Part shown: in pieces, positions 11,459 through 24,367 of the stretch
Layout: each line of letters opens with the position of its first letter
Numbering within the stretch: position 1 is the stretch's first letter
NCBI GenBank assembly: GCA_015179045.1
Contig: WHUZ01000075.1
Coordinates: 124,001 to 188,000 of the forward strand
Origin: Kalaharituber pfeilii
Lineage: Eukaryota; Ascomycota; Pezizomycetes; Pezizales; Pezizaceae
DNA length: 64,000 nucleotides
Direction of reading: 5' to 3'
Made by a program: the position numbers and the translations under genes
The notes under the pieces: generated by a model
Databases searched by the model: none
The model's input: the letters and a program-made list of their open reading frames with translations, nothing else
Told to the model about the DNA's origin: nothing

Positions 11459-12571
11459 CTCCCGTCCTTCTTCACCAGTGAGCTTCCCCCTGCTTCCTGT
11501 GGAAAGTTATATCCGGCTTGGCACTTCCCAATTAGCGCAGGGCGACGCATGTGTGTGCAACCCTACAGTATCATACCAAGTTGATTATATCGCCAGGGCG
11601 CGCTCTATTCCGTAGTCGGGAAGAAACGGCGATAGTCGGTTCCCATGTGGCCCAATCCCGAGCCCGCGCCGGCCAGCGGAAAAGTCCCTGCGCCATGCAT
11701 GCATAAGCAGGCGGGAGCGGTCAATATGGGTTCATCTTACCTCAAAGGGTTCGCTATTGCCGCATACTGCCATTAAGCCTATAAAAGGAAAGACGCACGT
11801 GATGATGACGGAGGATACAAAGGGCGTCTTGTACTCGAGTACTCGTGCAAGTGTGGTCAGCACGTTTGTAGCCAGTCGGTATTACAACGCTAGTACTAAT
11901 CCGGAAAATTCAGACTGTACTGTTAGCTTCGAGCCAGACCAGGTACGGGGCAGCAACTTGAAGTTCTCGAGAATGGGTCAATGGTAAATACTACGAAGGA
12001 TGGCACAGCGCGAGGCCTTATGATTTCTTTACTAGTAACATTCAATTTAGTTGCCATCATCCAGCCAGATCGAAAAGCAAAGGCTTACTTTTACGTCCCT
12101 TGCATTTTCCCAGAATATATACCTGCCCGAGTGATTCGAACATAATATTAGTAAGTACTTACAAGCAGCCGTTCAGAACAGGCAAAGAAATTAAATATAT
12201 AAAGAATCTTCAATTATTTGAATCCAAAGCAAAAAAACACATTCCGATGTAAATTACGCAAGGTATATATATAGATGCACGCGTTGCAAAACAAAGTGAT
12301 TAAGTGATCATGCAACTCCGAAAACAATCGATGTCAAAATTCCAATATCAGTTCCCGAAAAACAGAAATCAAAAACAAAAAATCAAAACAAATTAAGCAC
12401 CACCACCACCATCATCATCATCAGCATCATCATCCGCATCGCAACTGCTCTTATCCTCTTCCTCCGCAAGCCCTTCATACCCCCTGCCTGTCTCCCCTCC
12501 ACCCAGCTCTTCCTTTGGTCCTCCTCAAGTTCACAAAAGTCTACTACTCCTCCTCCTCACTGTGCCTCTTC
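11459..12571. other. Spacer downstream of eaf7
   Basis: No convincing gene. It contains the palindromic sequence GTACTCGAGTACTCG at 11831-11845 and a CAC/CAT trinucleotide-rich stretch at about 12398-12440. The left part abuts the inverted-repeat element and the right part is the 3' flank of eaf7. Confidence 0.4.
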
Positions 12572-14210
12572 TCAGTCCTCCCATCTCCACCTCCTGTCTG
12601 CCTCGCCCCTTCTGCTCCCCCTTCCCCGTCCCCTCCCCCTTCCACCGCCCATTCCTCTTGTTGAGGCAACCCGCGCAGATTCCTCCTCCTGCGAGCTCTC
12701 TTCCACGCTTCCTAACTCCTCTTCCGTCATATCGTCGTCTCCTTCGCCTTCATCGACATCCTCTTCTTCCTCCAGCGCAATCTCAGTTTCCTCCTTCTCT
12801 CCCCCGTCTCCACAATCATCTCGAATCTGCTCTGTCCTTATCACGCTGCGGCCCCGTCCCCTCATTCTTACGATGCCCCGCCTATGAGACCCTCTACTCA
12901 TTCTCGTCAACGCAATTCTCCGGCGTAATCTCGCTCCACCCCGTCCTCGCCCACTTCTGCTTCCAATAACCTCCAGCCGCAAAACCGGAGTATCCGAAGC
13001 ATCTATCTCAATATCTTCAGCCTTCATCTCCTTACCTTCCCCGTCTCCTCCTTTTTTCTCCACCTCCGCGCTCTCCGTATCCCTACTTCCGTCCGCCCCC
13101 TCCTTTTCCACCACTTCCGTATCATCTCCGTCGTTGTCCCCATTCCCTCCCTCCTCCTTATCTTCAATACCCATCTCATCGACCCCTCTCTGTGCATCCC
13201 CCATCTCCAGTTCTGTTGCCAATTCCGAATCCCTTCCCCTTCCCTTCCCCTTCCCCATGCTCCTCCTAACCAGAACCGGACTCTCCGACCCCTCCCCCTT
13301 GGCCGCCATCCTCCTTGCCGCCGTCAATTCCCCGAACTCGTCCTCCGGAAGGCTAAATTCGGTCCATGCAGGGACTTCAAAGTCGTCGTCAAGGTCCTCC
13401 TAGTGGAAGGAATTAGTCTCACAAGTTCCGCCGCCTTAAACAATAATTTCCTTTGACTAAAGTTAAAAAGGAGGGAAAAAAAAAAAAAAAAAAAAAAATA
13501 AACAAATAAAATAAAATAAAATAAAATAAAATTAAAAAGGGTAAGGGAGAAGATTGATACTAACTCTCTCATCGATAACCTCTAAATTATACAATGATCT
13601 CAGTTTGCTCCAAATCCTCTTTGGCCTAGTATTTTCTCCGGCGACCCCATGATGCCGCATAAGCTGCTCTATCGCCAGCATACGAAAATGTTTGTGCATC
13701 CCTGTGAACGGACCGGTCGTACCATTAGCAATCCAAACATCTCCTAAAAATACAAAATCCAAATACAGTAAACCAACATAGTCGTTGCACCAAAAGTGGG
13801 GTGGGAGATGGGAGGGGAGATAGAAGTAAACGCTATGTAGGAAAAAACTAACCCGCCGGTTTCCACCGATACACCACAATCGCCTTGAACAACGTAATTT
13901 CCTGTTCGTCCGTCCACCCGTCCGAATACACCGGTGCCTCATCGTCGAACCTTTCCGAGCGTGGCATCTTCCTCGTTGACCTGGAGGCGCCCGCACCAGC
14001 ACCAGGCGCCGTAGCCATCAATGTCTCTGATGCGGCACCCCCTTCCATCCCCTGTGCCGATCGCCGGGCTCTCGAGGACAACGACGGTGATGGTGACGGT
14101 GACCCTATGGCATCAATCGGCCTCTCCGGCGTCACAGTCGTAGCAGCACGAGGTACCGTGAGCGGCGGCTGCGGCAGAGCTGGGATACGGTATTTCTTCT
14201 TCGGCGGCAT
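12572..14210 (-). CDS. eaf7: Chromatin modification protein Eaf7 (NuA4 histone acetyltransferase subunit)
   Basis: Three exons: 14210-13853, 13701-13565, 13399-12572, coding 440 residues. The CT20/Eaf7 domain spans exons 1-3. It begins with WTDEQEITLFKAIVVYRWKPAG, split by intron 1 and continuing MHKHFRMLAIEQLMRHHG, then RIWSKLRSLYNLEVIDER, and after intron 2 EDLDDDFEVPAWTEFSLPEDEF. Eaf7 (MRGBP in animals) joins Eaf3 and Eaf5 in a submodule of NuA4, the H4/H2A acetyltransferase complex, in the nucleus. Beyond the domain is a long low-complexity tail, first basic and acidic-rich and finally Arg/Gly-rich (GRGRGRGSRR), much longer than in yeast. Intron 2 (165 bp) contains a homopolymer run (A in the plus strand, about 13477-13498). 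Frame and splice phases agree at both junctions. Confidence 0.87.
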
Positions 14211-15564
14211 ATATCAGCAGCGTAGGTATATAAGGAAGTAATATAATGCTCTAGGCTCGCTGTGCTGCACTAGCCGGCGCTCTGGAAGCAATAGATTCCT
14301 GCGAAGTGCTGTAGAGTGTTACAGTGTGTGTGCTGAGCGGCTGATTGGGGGCGTAATGAAGACGTGTGTATGAGGAAATACTTGTGTAAGTAGACGTAAT
14401 TATGTATGTCTCTGTGCCTCCTCCTCATTCTCAAACAATAACAGAAAAGTTGCAAAGCCAAAAAACAAAAATATAAATAAATAAATAAGTAGATAAAATT
14501 AATAAAATTTCGTGAAACGCAATATATATATTTATCCCACAACCGAGCCCCGCCCAGCAACATCAGCGCCACCGACTACCACGACTACCATCACCACCAC
14601 ACACCTCATAGCCCATCCCATTCCCGCGCACTGCTACTATCATTACCGCATCAAAGTGTTTACCTGCTTCATTGGCTTGTCTACATACTTGTATACCTAC
14701 GTCGCACTATCATTCCGATACTTCAGTACCCGTCTTTCCATCTTTCCATCGCGCAGGGAGCGCACACACAAACACACACAACATAGTACATAGAAGCATA
14801 CTACTATTTTGTGCATTGCAGGTTTCACAGCCCTCAAAGCTTATTTCTCCTTGCCAGGCAACCAGATTCGTGCTAGCATGTACCCAAAAGCGACAAGTCT
14901 CAGGGCTTCGGGTGCCTTGCAGTAGCGCGGCATCCTGGACGTGCATAACGTCATGATGCAGCCAACTGCCGCAGATGATACATGCATTATGCATAATATA
15001 CTTAAGTTTCCAAGAGCCTCAATCTCGCACCGGTGAATACATGTAATCCAGTATTCGATCAAATGACACTCCCATCGTCCAAATTTCACAGAAATTCAGG
15101 CGGGGATGTCATAGCTAAAATACGCTCTACAAAGCTAACAACAACGCACAAGAGCACAAACTTCAAGCAACACATGTCAAGAAAGCAATATAAATAAAAA
15201 AAAAAAAAAGCAGAAACTGAAGCAGCCATTTTTGTAAACGCCGGAAAGAAAATAGAGGAGGAAGAGAAAAGAAAAGAAAAGAAACTGTATCAAGTCAGTC
15301 AACACATTGCACCTCGGCCCTCAGATCCACCTCCAAAAATAGACAGAAAATATCACGCAAAAGCATCCAAATATCTGTCAAGTGAAAAGGGATATCGTAA
15401 ACAATCAAAAGCAATGTAAACAAGGTCAAAATAAGTAATGGGGAGGGACGAAACAACAAAAAGGAATGTAACATACTACTAATCCTGGATTCATTAATCA
15501 AAATTATGGCGTGAACAAGTTACAGGAGAAGGGTAGAATTGAAACAAACACAAGAAAGTCCTGT
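14211..15564. other. Spacer: eaf7 promoter side and RhoGAP 3' flank
   Basis: No gene supported. The DNA is AT-rich with short A runs (about 15197-15210) and a TATATATATTTAT stretch near 14523 upstream of eaf7. Confidence 0.4.
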
Positions 15565-18500
15565 TCACGAGAAGAAAATTGCTTCGCCATTCTCAATCAA
15601 GAACTGGATGGCGTTATTCTTCTCATGCATGTCAAGCATCTCCCTATCGCTATCGTGATGCCACATAAGTGTAGGTGCAAAAACCACAGCCAGATTACGA
15701 GTTGTCATCTGTATTCAGTCAGTACTTAGAATCCAAGGCTCTGTAAAAGCAAAAATATTACGTACCAGATTCTTAGACTCTTTCTCCGCAACCTTTCGAA
15801 GATGGAAAATCACATAACCAAGAACATCTTGATGCACCATGGATAGCTGTGACATGATATTTTTGATCTCTTGCACCCTTTGCTCGTCATTCGTAAGCCC
15901 TACAAACCTGTTAGCAACAACCCAAATTTAAGCAAAAACATCTAAATCCTACTAGTTGTCTTCAAGAAGTCGTCATAAATAGCTGGGGTAATGATTGGGG
16001 TAGGTAGCTTTCTAAAATACTGTTTTAAAACGCTAGTAACACCGCAGATATCGACGGAGTCACCGATATCGAGCTCCTCGCCTCTTTCAAAAGCGTCCTG
16101 GATCTGGCGCATTGAGGATGCACCACCTGATTTCCGGTAGATACCCTCAAAGTCCATGCCTATAGATTTGTGAGTATCGGCAAGGATCTTCTTGTATGCT
16201 TGTAGAATATACCTCGGGCTTCAACCTCTTGAATACACCTTGACACAATATATGGAATACTCTTTCCTTCAAAAGCTGCTCTGACCTCTAATTCGGAACC
16301 AAATAATGGAACAGCGACGTCATCCTTTTGTTGGGTCAAAAGTCCTGAGCTATTGATCGCCGTGAAACTCCCATTGTTATTTTTGTCTTTCTCACCACTG
16401 TTGCCCCCCTGAGATGCTCCCTTCTTATTCATCCTAAACTTCTGCGTCAAGATCTTGTCGAATCCTCCATGTGGATCTGGAGCAGTAGCTGATCTCGCAA
16501 GGTGACCCTCGGTATTTGGTGGTAATAGACTAGATGTTAATTCGTACTGAGTACCCTGGAGTCCCTGCTGATGGTTGCTGTGTCCTGGACTATCCGTGGA
16601 GAAAACTTTGTTGAATCCTTTTCCAGCCCCCTTGATAATAGCAGCCCCTCCCTTCTTCCAAGACTTCTTGATATAATTTCCCTTGCGCCCAACATTTACG
16701 ATAGTGGGTTGTGCAATGATAACATCCTCGTCTTCACCTTCACCATGTGAGCCTGCCCCAGTAGTTGAAGATCCGCCTGCTTGAATCCTATCCCGCTGGT
16801 AATCTACAAGATCACTGCCATCCTTATTAAGGATACCAAGTCCATTTGGTGCCGAAAAGTTCCCCTTGTTGCTCTGGAATTTTCCTTGTATTTGCCTGGT
16901 GATTTCGTTGTTGAGGTCCATGAGTTGTGCATTCTTCAAATTCAGTTGCTCAGTATCTTGGATTGTTTGATCCCTAATACGGTTGAGTTTCGCAACCTCC
17001 TCCAATAAGTTGTTCTTCTGGATTGACAGTGCCTGAATTTGAGCCTCATAAGAATTCCGCAGATCCTCAAGCTCCTTAGCCAAGTTCCGGATAGCATCTT
17101 TTCTGAGCGTTTCAAAATCTCTTCTACAAAAAGGTATTAGCGTAACTCACGGAAAGAAGAAAAAATCTACATACCCTTCTTTACTGGCTGCCAGTATTTC
17201 CAGTTCTCTAATCCGAACTTCTCTCTCAGAATGCAACTTAGCCATAACAGACTTCTGTTCCTCAATTTTACTAGAGTCAACAGGAGCATTGTTGCCATTT
17301 ACCTAGAGAGTTGTGTCAGCAACAGAGCCCACTCTCAACATATTATGTAAGAAATATACCGTCAATTTCATTTCCAACTCCGCAATCTTCATGGTTGATT
17401 TCCTGAGCTCATTCTTGAGTACCGCATTTTCTTCCTTGCTCTCCGCAGTTACTGCAAGATTGTTAATGCAAATGTTCCTTCATTCCCTCTCCCCAATAAA
17501 TTTTCATCAAAACCCTACCTGCTAGATCACTGAAACTTCTTCCATGCCTCACAGCATTAGACATCTTCCTGAGCAACATCGGAGACGAACTATCCGATCC
17601 TAAAATCCTCGCGATATCCTCATCCTGACTAAAATCACCAACCGGCGTCCTAAGCGATAACGATAACAATGGTGTGTCCGAAAGTGAAACTCCCAGAGAC
17701 TCAGATTGAGACGATTTGTGTGCCGTAGCATTTGGCCTCGCTGGTAATGGAGGTGGTCTAGGATCCGCGGGTAGGATTAAAGGTGTAAGTGCTGGCTTCG
17801 AGTACGGCAGCTGTCGTTCCACCCTGTTCTCCTGTGATGAGATCCTCTCGGAAGACAGGGGAACCCTGGTAGGGACCTCCTTCCTTGAAATGGATGATGT
17901 CATCTCAGGAGCATCCAGTGTCGTATTGCCGGAGGAACTCGAATCAGACGTGTGAGAGAATATGCTTGAAATCTTTCCTGGTGAAGAAACTGACTCATCC
18001 TGTGAATTATCCAACTGTTGCTTCTGTCCAGTTTCCTGAGATGACGATTGCTTGGAAAAGTCTATTTGAGGTTCTGGGCCAGTACGCATCGGAGAGAATG
18101 ATATCGATATGTCATCAAGGTTAGGTACAGTAGGGCTACTTGTAACTGACCTTTTACGTTCTCTAGGGACCTCCTGAAGCTTAAAATTATCATACCATTG
18201 CTTATTCTCAACATCGAGAGTAGTGGTCTTTGAAGGAGAAATATCTGCAGGTGCAGCTCTAGAGCTTGTTCTCGAAGGATAAGGACTTGCTTCGTTGCTA
18301 GTGTTCACAGGTTTCTTGTCTAACGACTTTCTCTCAGCATCTGGGGGAATTGGCTGAGATGGCTGACGGCCCTTCTCCTGGTAGGCAATGTGAGGTGGAT
18401 GATTCCCAAGTTGTGCGGCAGGTACAGGCTTTCTCCCAAGTGTATCGTATCTATCTGGTTCGTGGTCCATCTGGATTTCAGTGGTATTTGAATAAGTCCG

Positions 18501-19560
18501 TGGCGGTGCCGGACGATCTTTCCTCGATGCCAGTGAATCGTTTGTGGAATCTGCACGGTAGGAAGTGTTTGGAAGTGGTGCAAGTGGTGATGAATCCAAA
18601 ACAAGAGGAATGAAAGAATATGGTTCTATTTCATTGCCGCCTAACTCAGGCAGATCTGGGTGATGATAGATCTGTGAGTGTCGGTTGCTGTTGTATGGCC
18701 GAGGCAGCCGTTGCGTATCTACAAAAGTTTAGCCTTAAAGGACAAACAGCAATAAAATGGATGACCACAAACCTGGATATGTTGGGGACAGCTCAGACTT
18801 GATGGTATTCGAGGTGCTTCGGGACTGCATTGCAGGCCGTGATGGCCGTGGGGACAGTTCTGTGGGTGTTTCTGAGAAGCCGGATCGACGATCATCGTCA
18901 TCCAAATCTTGTGGGATAGCGGGCAGGGACTTGTCCAGTGCTAACATTGGTGATGGCCCGGGTGTGTTGTGTGCTGCCTGTCGTGCTGACTTTTGCTTCT
19001 TTTTCCTGCGGGCCATCAGAAGCTCATGGCAGTTCATACAAAAGATACCTTGGGAAGTCCTGGCATAGCGAAGGTTCTCGATTTTCCTCTTGCAGTTTCT
19101 ACATCGGAAGCAACCCGCGCAAAATGCTTGATCTCCTGTCAAAATTGCCAGGTCCTCTATTTTGTTCCCACATGCACAGCAGCTATATGTGCATTTATTA
19201 CAAATTAGGGACCCGTCAGCCAGTAATAGCAGATTGGCATCTGAATCTAGCAGAGTACCACAGGTATTGCAGCGGAAGCAGTCGATATGCCACCGATTGT
19301 TTGCTGGGGATAGCCATTAGTGCTCGTTAAAAACCCTTGAGGTACACCTCTACTGTGCCGTGCCTAGGAACTTACCAAGCTCGAACGCTTTACCTTCCTC
19401 CAAGATCTGTAACCAAACATTCAGTATTCAAGCATATCTACCTCTAAGTAGCTTTAACGCCCACTTGGATGGTACATCATACCTCCCCACAGCCTTTACA
19501 TGTATATGTCACATCGTCCTCATACTCTACCGGAGATCCGGGCATCTCTGGAGACTCCAT
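15565..19560 (-). CDS. Rho GTPase-activating protein with two LIM domains (Rga1-like)
   Basis: Ten exons: 19560-19483, 19406-19376, 19303-18773, 18718-17519, 17451-17360, 17302-17175, 17123-16213, 16159-15953, 15899-15766, 15708-15565, coding 1151 residues. Two LIM zinc-finger domains lie at about residues 20-78 (CKGCG...HIDCFRC...CNKC) and 80-135 (CCACGNKI...CAGCFRC...CMNCHE). A long Ser/Pro-rich disordered region follows, then a coiled coil (about 615-760) rich in Glu/Leu/Lys. The C-terminal RhoGAP domain (about 961-1147) has the arginine finger near R999 in GIYRKSG and the conserved LKQYFRKLPTPI and NLAVVFAPTLMW blocks. Two LIMs with a C-terminal RhoGAP is the layout of yeast Rga1/Rga2, GAPs for Cdc42 at growth sites; that target is inferred here. 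Exon 2 is only 31 nt. The first ATG is chosen; a second Met lies five codons in. Confidence 0.9.
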
Positions 19561-22500
19561 AGCTATATGTCCTCCTCACAATGAGTAAACTTTCCGCAAA
19601 TATCCCGTTGGTTCGTGCGTAATACCAGGCTAGTGCTGTTTAAGTGGTTGATGCTGTCAAGGTGCAAAAAAGACAAAAAGCTATTGCAATGACCCGTCGA
19701 CCTGCGGGTATAAAAAGTCGGTGACTGAAGCCAAGTTCAACGCAAACAGCTGCAACTTCAGCTGAAATATTCTGATTGGGTCAGAAGTAATTGAGATGAA
19801 GCGGATGTTTTCTCGTTTCCAACTCCCACACGCTGCTGGCTGTTCAGGCTGTTGAGTGGCCCGCCCTCAGGACGTTCCCCTGACTACGTTCAGGGACGCT
19901 AGAAATAAGCACTCCCAAATAAGAGGAGAGAAAAAGGACCAAGGATCGACAGGCAAAGAATCTCCGTTATGAGTTTCTATGCTGACGAGGGGAGGGGCGC
20001 ACTTTTGTCTTTTTGTTCTTTTGCAGCAAAACACGAATATCGACAAGGCTGAATGAGCACAATAGCAGAAACGAGGGGCGAGGGGTACTAGTGAGCGATG
20101 TTTCGTGCCGCAGCGACAAATCAAGGGTCAGGAACCCCGGGAAAGGAGCAGCAAAGCAACCGCCAATAAGTACTAGTACAAACCAACGGTGGGCCGTCAA
20201 AAATTGAGCAGGGTAGGGAGCGTGGGCAGCAAGCAAAAATGTCGGGGGGGGGGATGCTGCTGGGGGGAGAGGACAGACGACAGAGGCCCCTGGGGGGGGG
20301 GGTTGCGCGGAAGAGTGGGACGGGGGTGTCCAAGTCCTGACAAGAGGCGGGTAGTCTCTGGGGGGGAGACGGGCGATACGAAAGCTTGCTTATCCAGACA
20401 CAATCTGTGAACGGCGCACGCACAGAGGCCGGCGAAGGCTCCGGTGCTCGAGTGCTGTGCTGGGCGCTCTGCTGGGGCGAGGTGCGAGAGGCATGCGTGC
20501 CAGCCGGCGGGCAGGCATCGACACAGCCAGGCCCCCAGGCGAGCCCCCCCGAGTGCTCCGGCATGCGGCACCCAGTTATCTGCGTCGAGTACTCGCTGGT
20601 TGGGAAAGTATTGGAACGCTGCATAACAGATTTGCACTTATTCCAAATGGCAAATAGCGCACAAGATTTATGCAGCGTTCCAATACGTTCCGAACCAGCG
20701 AGTACAGTACGAGTACTTCAGATTCGCCCGCCATTGATGCAGTGTGCCTCATGCAGAACCGCCGGCTATGAGGTACAGTACTCGTACAGTACCAGCACGT
20801 GAAGGGCCAATGCATCTCCCCTCTACGATCCGCTGTGATAGCTGTTGCACGACCCGAGTCAGTCAGTGTGCCTGCGGCCTTGCCCCTCACCGGCCAGGCG
20901 GGCTTACGCAGGAAGGTCCGGCTGACCTCTATCAGGCCTGAAGCAGGCACAATCTTACGGGGAGGGGACAGCTGGTTCGAGTGCAGCTGGGTGAGAGCCC
21001 CAGAGCAAGAATCAAGGATGACCTGGGCCCTCACGGATGAAATTTCTATATTACGCAAATACTCACATACATCGAATCATCGTGAACTGCACTGATTAGC
21101 TGGGCTGCATGCAGTCCAAACTTGTGCACCTTAATTCCACCACCATGACACTGCTCCGGTCATGTGAAGTGCGTCCGCTTATGAAAATCATCCTCTAACA
21201 TTAAGTTACCGTACACTATGTATGTAGCCCCGCCATATCATAAAAGCGGGCGGCACTCATGGCCCATGGATGAGAGGCCTTTGCTTTGCCTTCTGAGATA
21301 TCAACAAGTAATCGAAACATGCGCTGAACACCATTGTTCGGATCAGTCTATCTTTTTCGATTCCACGTCCCAGACTTTCTAGGTCGCACTACTTTAGATT
21401 ACTTGAGTGGTTACAGTTCGAAGCCCTATCGTCCTACTCCAATGCCGTGCGATTCCGTCCAATTCAACTTGAGCAACCACAGCCTACCAGGCCAAACAAG
21501 CCCAGACAAACTGCATCCCGGAAAACCGACTGATCGTTTGAGCCGAAAAAGCCTCAAACACGATCTTGGAACATCATGTAACATGTTCGTATGTGACTGC
21601 GTAGCGGGAACTCGCGTTTTGCGCACCCCTTCGTAATATCATATCCATTTGTCTTACGAAATTCCAGCTAAAGTGCAAATAACCCAATCTTCAAGAGTGG
21701 GCAAGGGACTACTAGATACTGGGGGTATTCCTACGGAGGCCAGGGGAGTAGATATGAGACTAGGGGTAGATCCCTTAGTGCTGAGATTGCGAAATGTCCA
21801 CGTTGAAATTTCAGAGGTCCTTGGTACTTTAAGATGATACCTTTCATTCCATCCTATCACATTCCCCATTCTCCCCCCAGTGTTATAAACTATGGCACTT
21901 GATCTCGTGCCCAATGTTCCAATTTCCCATACTCACAAAGTGAGTAATGATTGTCCTCCTCCTCTGCCTCTCATACCCTTCCCTCTGAATATGCATGCAG
22001 CAAACTCTGTTCACACCCCTCTCCCCCCCCCCCCAGAAGCCGTTATCGAGAAACGTCAAATTATGAGCGACAACGCGAGCTTAGTTACTTTCGGGTTAAC
22101 GTTGATATGGCAAGCTAGGGCCAATTGTACATACGCAGGTTCCAGGTTTATGAATGCTAAGATACCTCCGCTGTGTGTTTGAATGAACACAAACAACCCC
22201 CCCCCTTACATATATCCCTTTCTCCCCGCGGTTTCCCGAAATAATGTATAAGATAGAAGAACGGTATTCTAGGTCCCGTTCCCGGGTATTCTGAATAGCA
22301 AGGGAAACAATTCAAAAAATCAGGACTTCTTAACTGACCGCAATCCCAAATCAATTTCCTGTCGGGCATCGAGACTGGGAACGTTTACCAGGCAAGTCCT
22401 CAATTTAAACACACCCATATCCCCTTCCCATACCTCTCTTTTGCCGTCGCCTAACAGCAGTCCTTCCTCAGGCAGGCTACTTTGGTCCCCCTCCAGCCAT

Positions 22501-24367
22501 GTACACTATTCACAAATTCATAGGCTGTCTTCCCATATTCTTTTTCCCATTTCAATCTCCCCTCTTCTCATCTCCATTTTCTCTACAGATATCCGCTATT
22601 TCCACCCTCACCACTGCAAGGGCCAGCTAATAAATAAGAACTGCCCTTACAAGGCCCGGCCGATTCCCATGCCCTGTGCCCCCTGTCCCTACAACCCTTG
22701 TTGCTGCCAGCCTGACCTCAAAACCACAGTTTTCCAGGCTTATCCCAGTCACCGATCCACCATTCACCCTGGCCTCAAGTTTTGTTTCAAAATGATTAAC
22801 GCCCCTTAGCCCCATCCCCACATTTAAAGTTTTCCTCTGCGTAAATCATGTGATGGTGACTGATCTGTCCACAAGATTTGAACATTTCCATACACTGCTA
22901 GGTAATTCTCACGCCTAGACTTGCGTAATATCTAGGACTCAGTCACTTGGTCGAGTGAAATTATATACTTACCTAAAAAGGAATCTTTAAGGTTGATACC
23001 ACTATTCGCCACCAAGGAAAGCTTACTCATTTCAGATCACGTGGCCTCAGCACAAAAAAACATTTCAATCATTAAACGGTTAAATATTATGCAAATACCT
23101 GTCTATCTTCGCTGAGAACATACATTATAGTTGCATATGGCATATGAAAAACGACCCGGAGAGAGCACATGATAAAGCAGAATCTAAAACAATCTTAGAA
23201 GATGGGAGAAACAAGGAAGGAGGATGGTAGGAAAGGGAAGAGAAACGTCATGCATCTACTCGGAGAAAGGCGGAAACGGACAAAGGATGTCCAGTGGCAA
23301 TAAAGATCTAAGCATGGAAGCAAAGGAAGGAAAACAAGCACAGGCAAGAAAAGTAACCAAAGAGCACAAACAAGTGTCCATAAACAGATCTCTATTCCGC
23401 AGGCAGGTGTAGACAAATCTCAGAATATTAAAAATGCCACAAAATCCCGGGAAACCCTATACGGCGATGATCCGCATCCGAATGTAGGCAGCGAGCCCCG
23501 GAACAAAGCATACGGACATTGCGTAACAACCACAACACTCGCCGCTTTCAGATCACCATCCCAAAATTCAGAATGTATGTGTCAGAATGTATGTGCTAGT
23601 CCCATCTTATTCCCTTCGGTGGTGCAAAGCGAAAGTATACTCATAAAAAGGCTTGCCTTTACATACATCTTTATGTGGTAACAAAGCGGAAAGAAAGTGG
23701 GTATTGTGAATTTCAGAGAATAATAAACAGGAGAAATGAGGAGTAAGACAACTACGATATCCAATCCAATCCAATTCAAAACCAAGAAAACGTTCGATTG
23801 AGGGAGACGGAAAATTGTTAGATAGACGGATAGAGAGAATTTTACCACCCTTCTTCTTTCCCTCTCTTCTTCCCGACTTCGAATGTCACCTTTCTCAGTA
23901 GCAAGTTGCCCCGTTGCAAAGACAACATTGCGATCCCATGTCTTTCGTTTATCTTTCTCCGAGCAATCGCGAATGCAGCATGGCCTGACAAGATGGAAAT
24001 CCGCAAACATGAAAAAAGGAACCAACTGGACTTGACCTATACAGTCTTCCCATACCCTGGACCCTAGATTTGTTCATTCAATCATTTCATCGTTAAGTGC
24101 TCCTCTTGGCTCAAAAATAGATCATGAGGTGGATGTACAAGGAAACGGGGTAACAAAAGAGAAATAGAATAAACGCCAAACGACTGGGTAGATTTCTGAG
24201 CCGTTATGCCATGTATGCAGAAAAATAAATATTGAGAAATAATAATAAAAGGAGAAAGAAAGATATAGTACAAGAAAAGACTGGTATCTTGTTTTTATTG
24301 CTGAAGGAAACAAATGAAAGCGAAATATATAATCCATATAACAAAAAATCCACAGACATTGGGTCAT
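19561..24367. other. 4.8-kb spacer between RhoGAP start and KH gene end
   Basis: I see no gene with a recognisable product. The short open frames here lack splice-compatible continuations and known motifs. The left part holds the RhoGAP promoter. From 20240 to 20360 there are several G runs, and at 20589-20705 a strong fold-back sequence. GTAC-rich palindromic segments lie at 20703-20716 and 20771-20793. C12 lies near 22022-22035. The region from about 23150 to 24367 is AT-rich and may include the 3' flank of the KH gene. Confidence 0.4.
20589..20705. repeat. Fold-back inverted repeat, 38-bp arms
   Basis: The arm at 20589-20626 matches the reverse complement of 20668-20705 at 36 of 38 positions, separated by 41 bp. 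The spacer itself has ATTTGC near the left and GCAAAT near the right, so the stem could extend. Transcribed, this would form a long imperfect hairpin. No protein is apparent. Confidence 0.85.

Noticed and set aside
20121..20637. Two overlapping minus-strand frames of about 150-170 codons
   Set aside because: They are Pro/Ser/Cys-rich by GC composition, run into the fold-back repeat and match no family.
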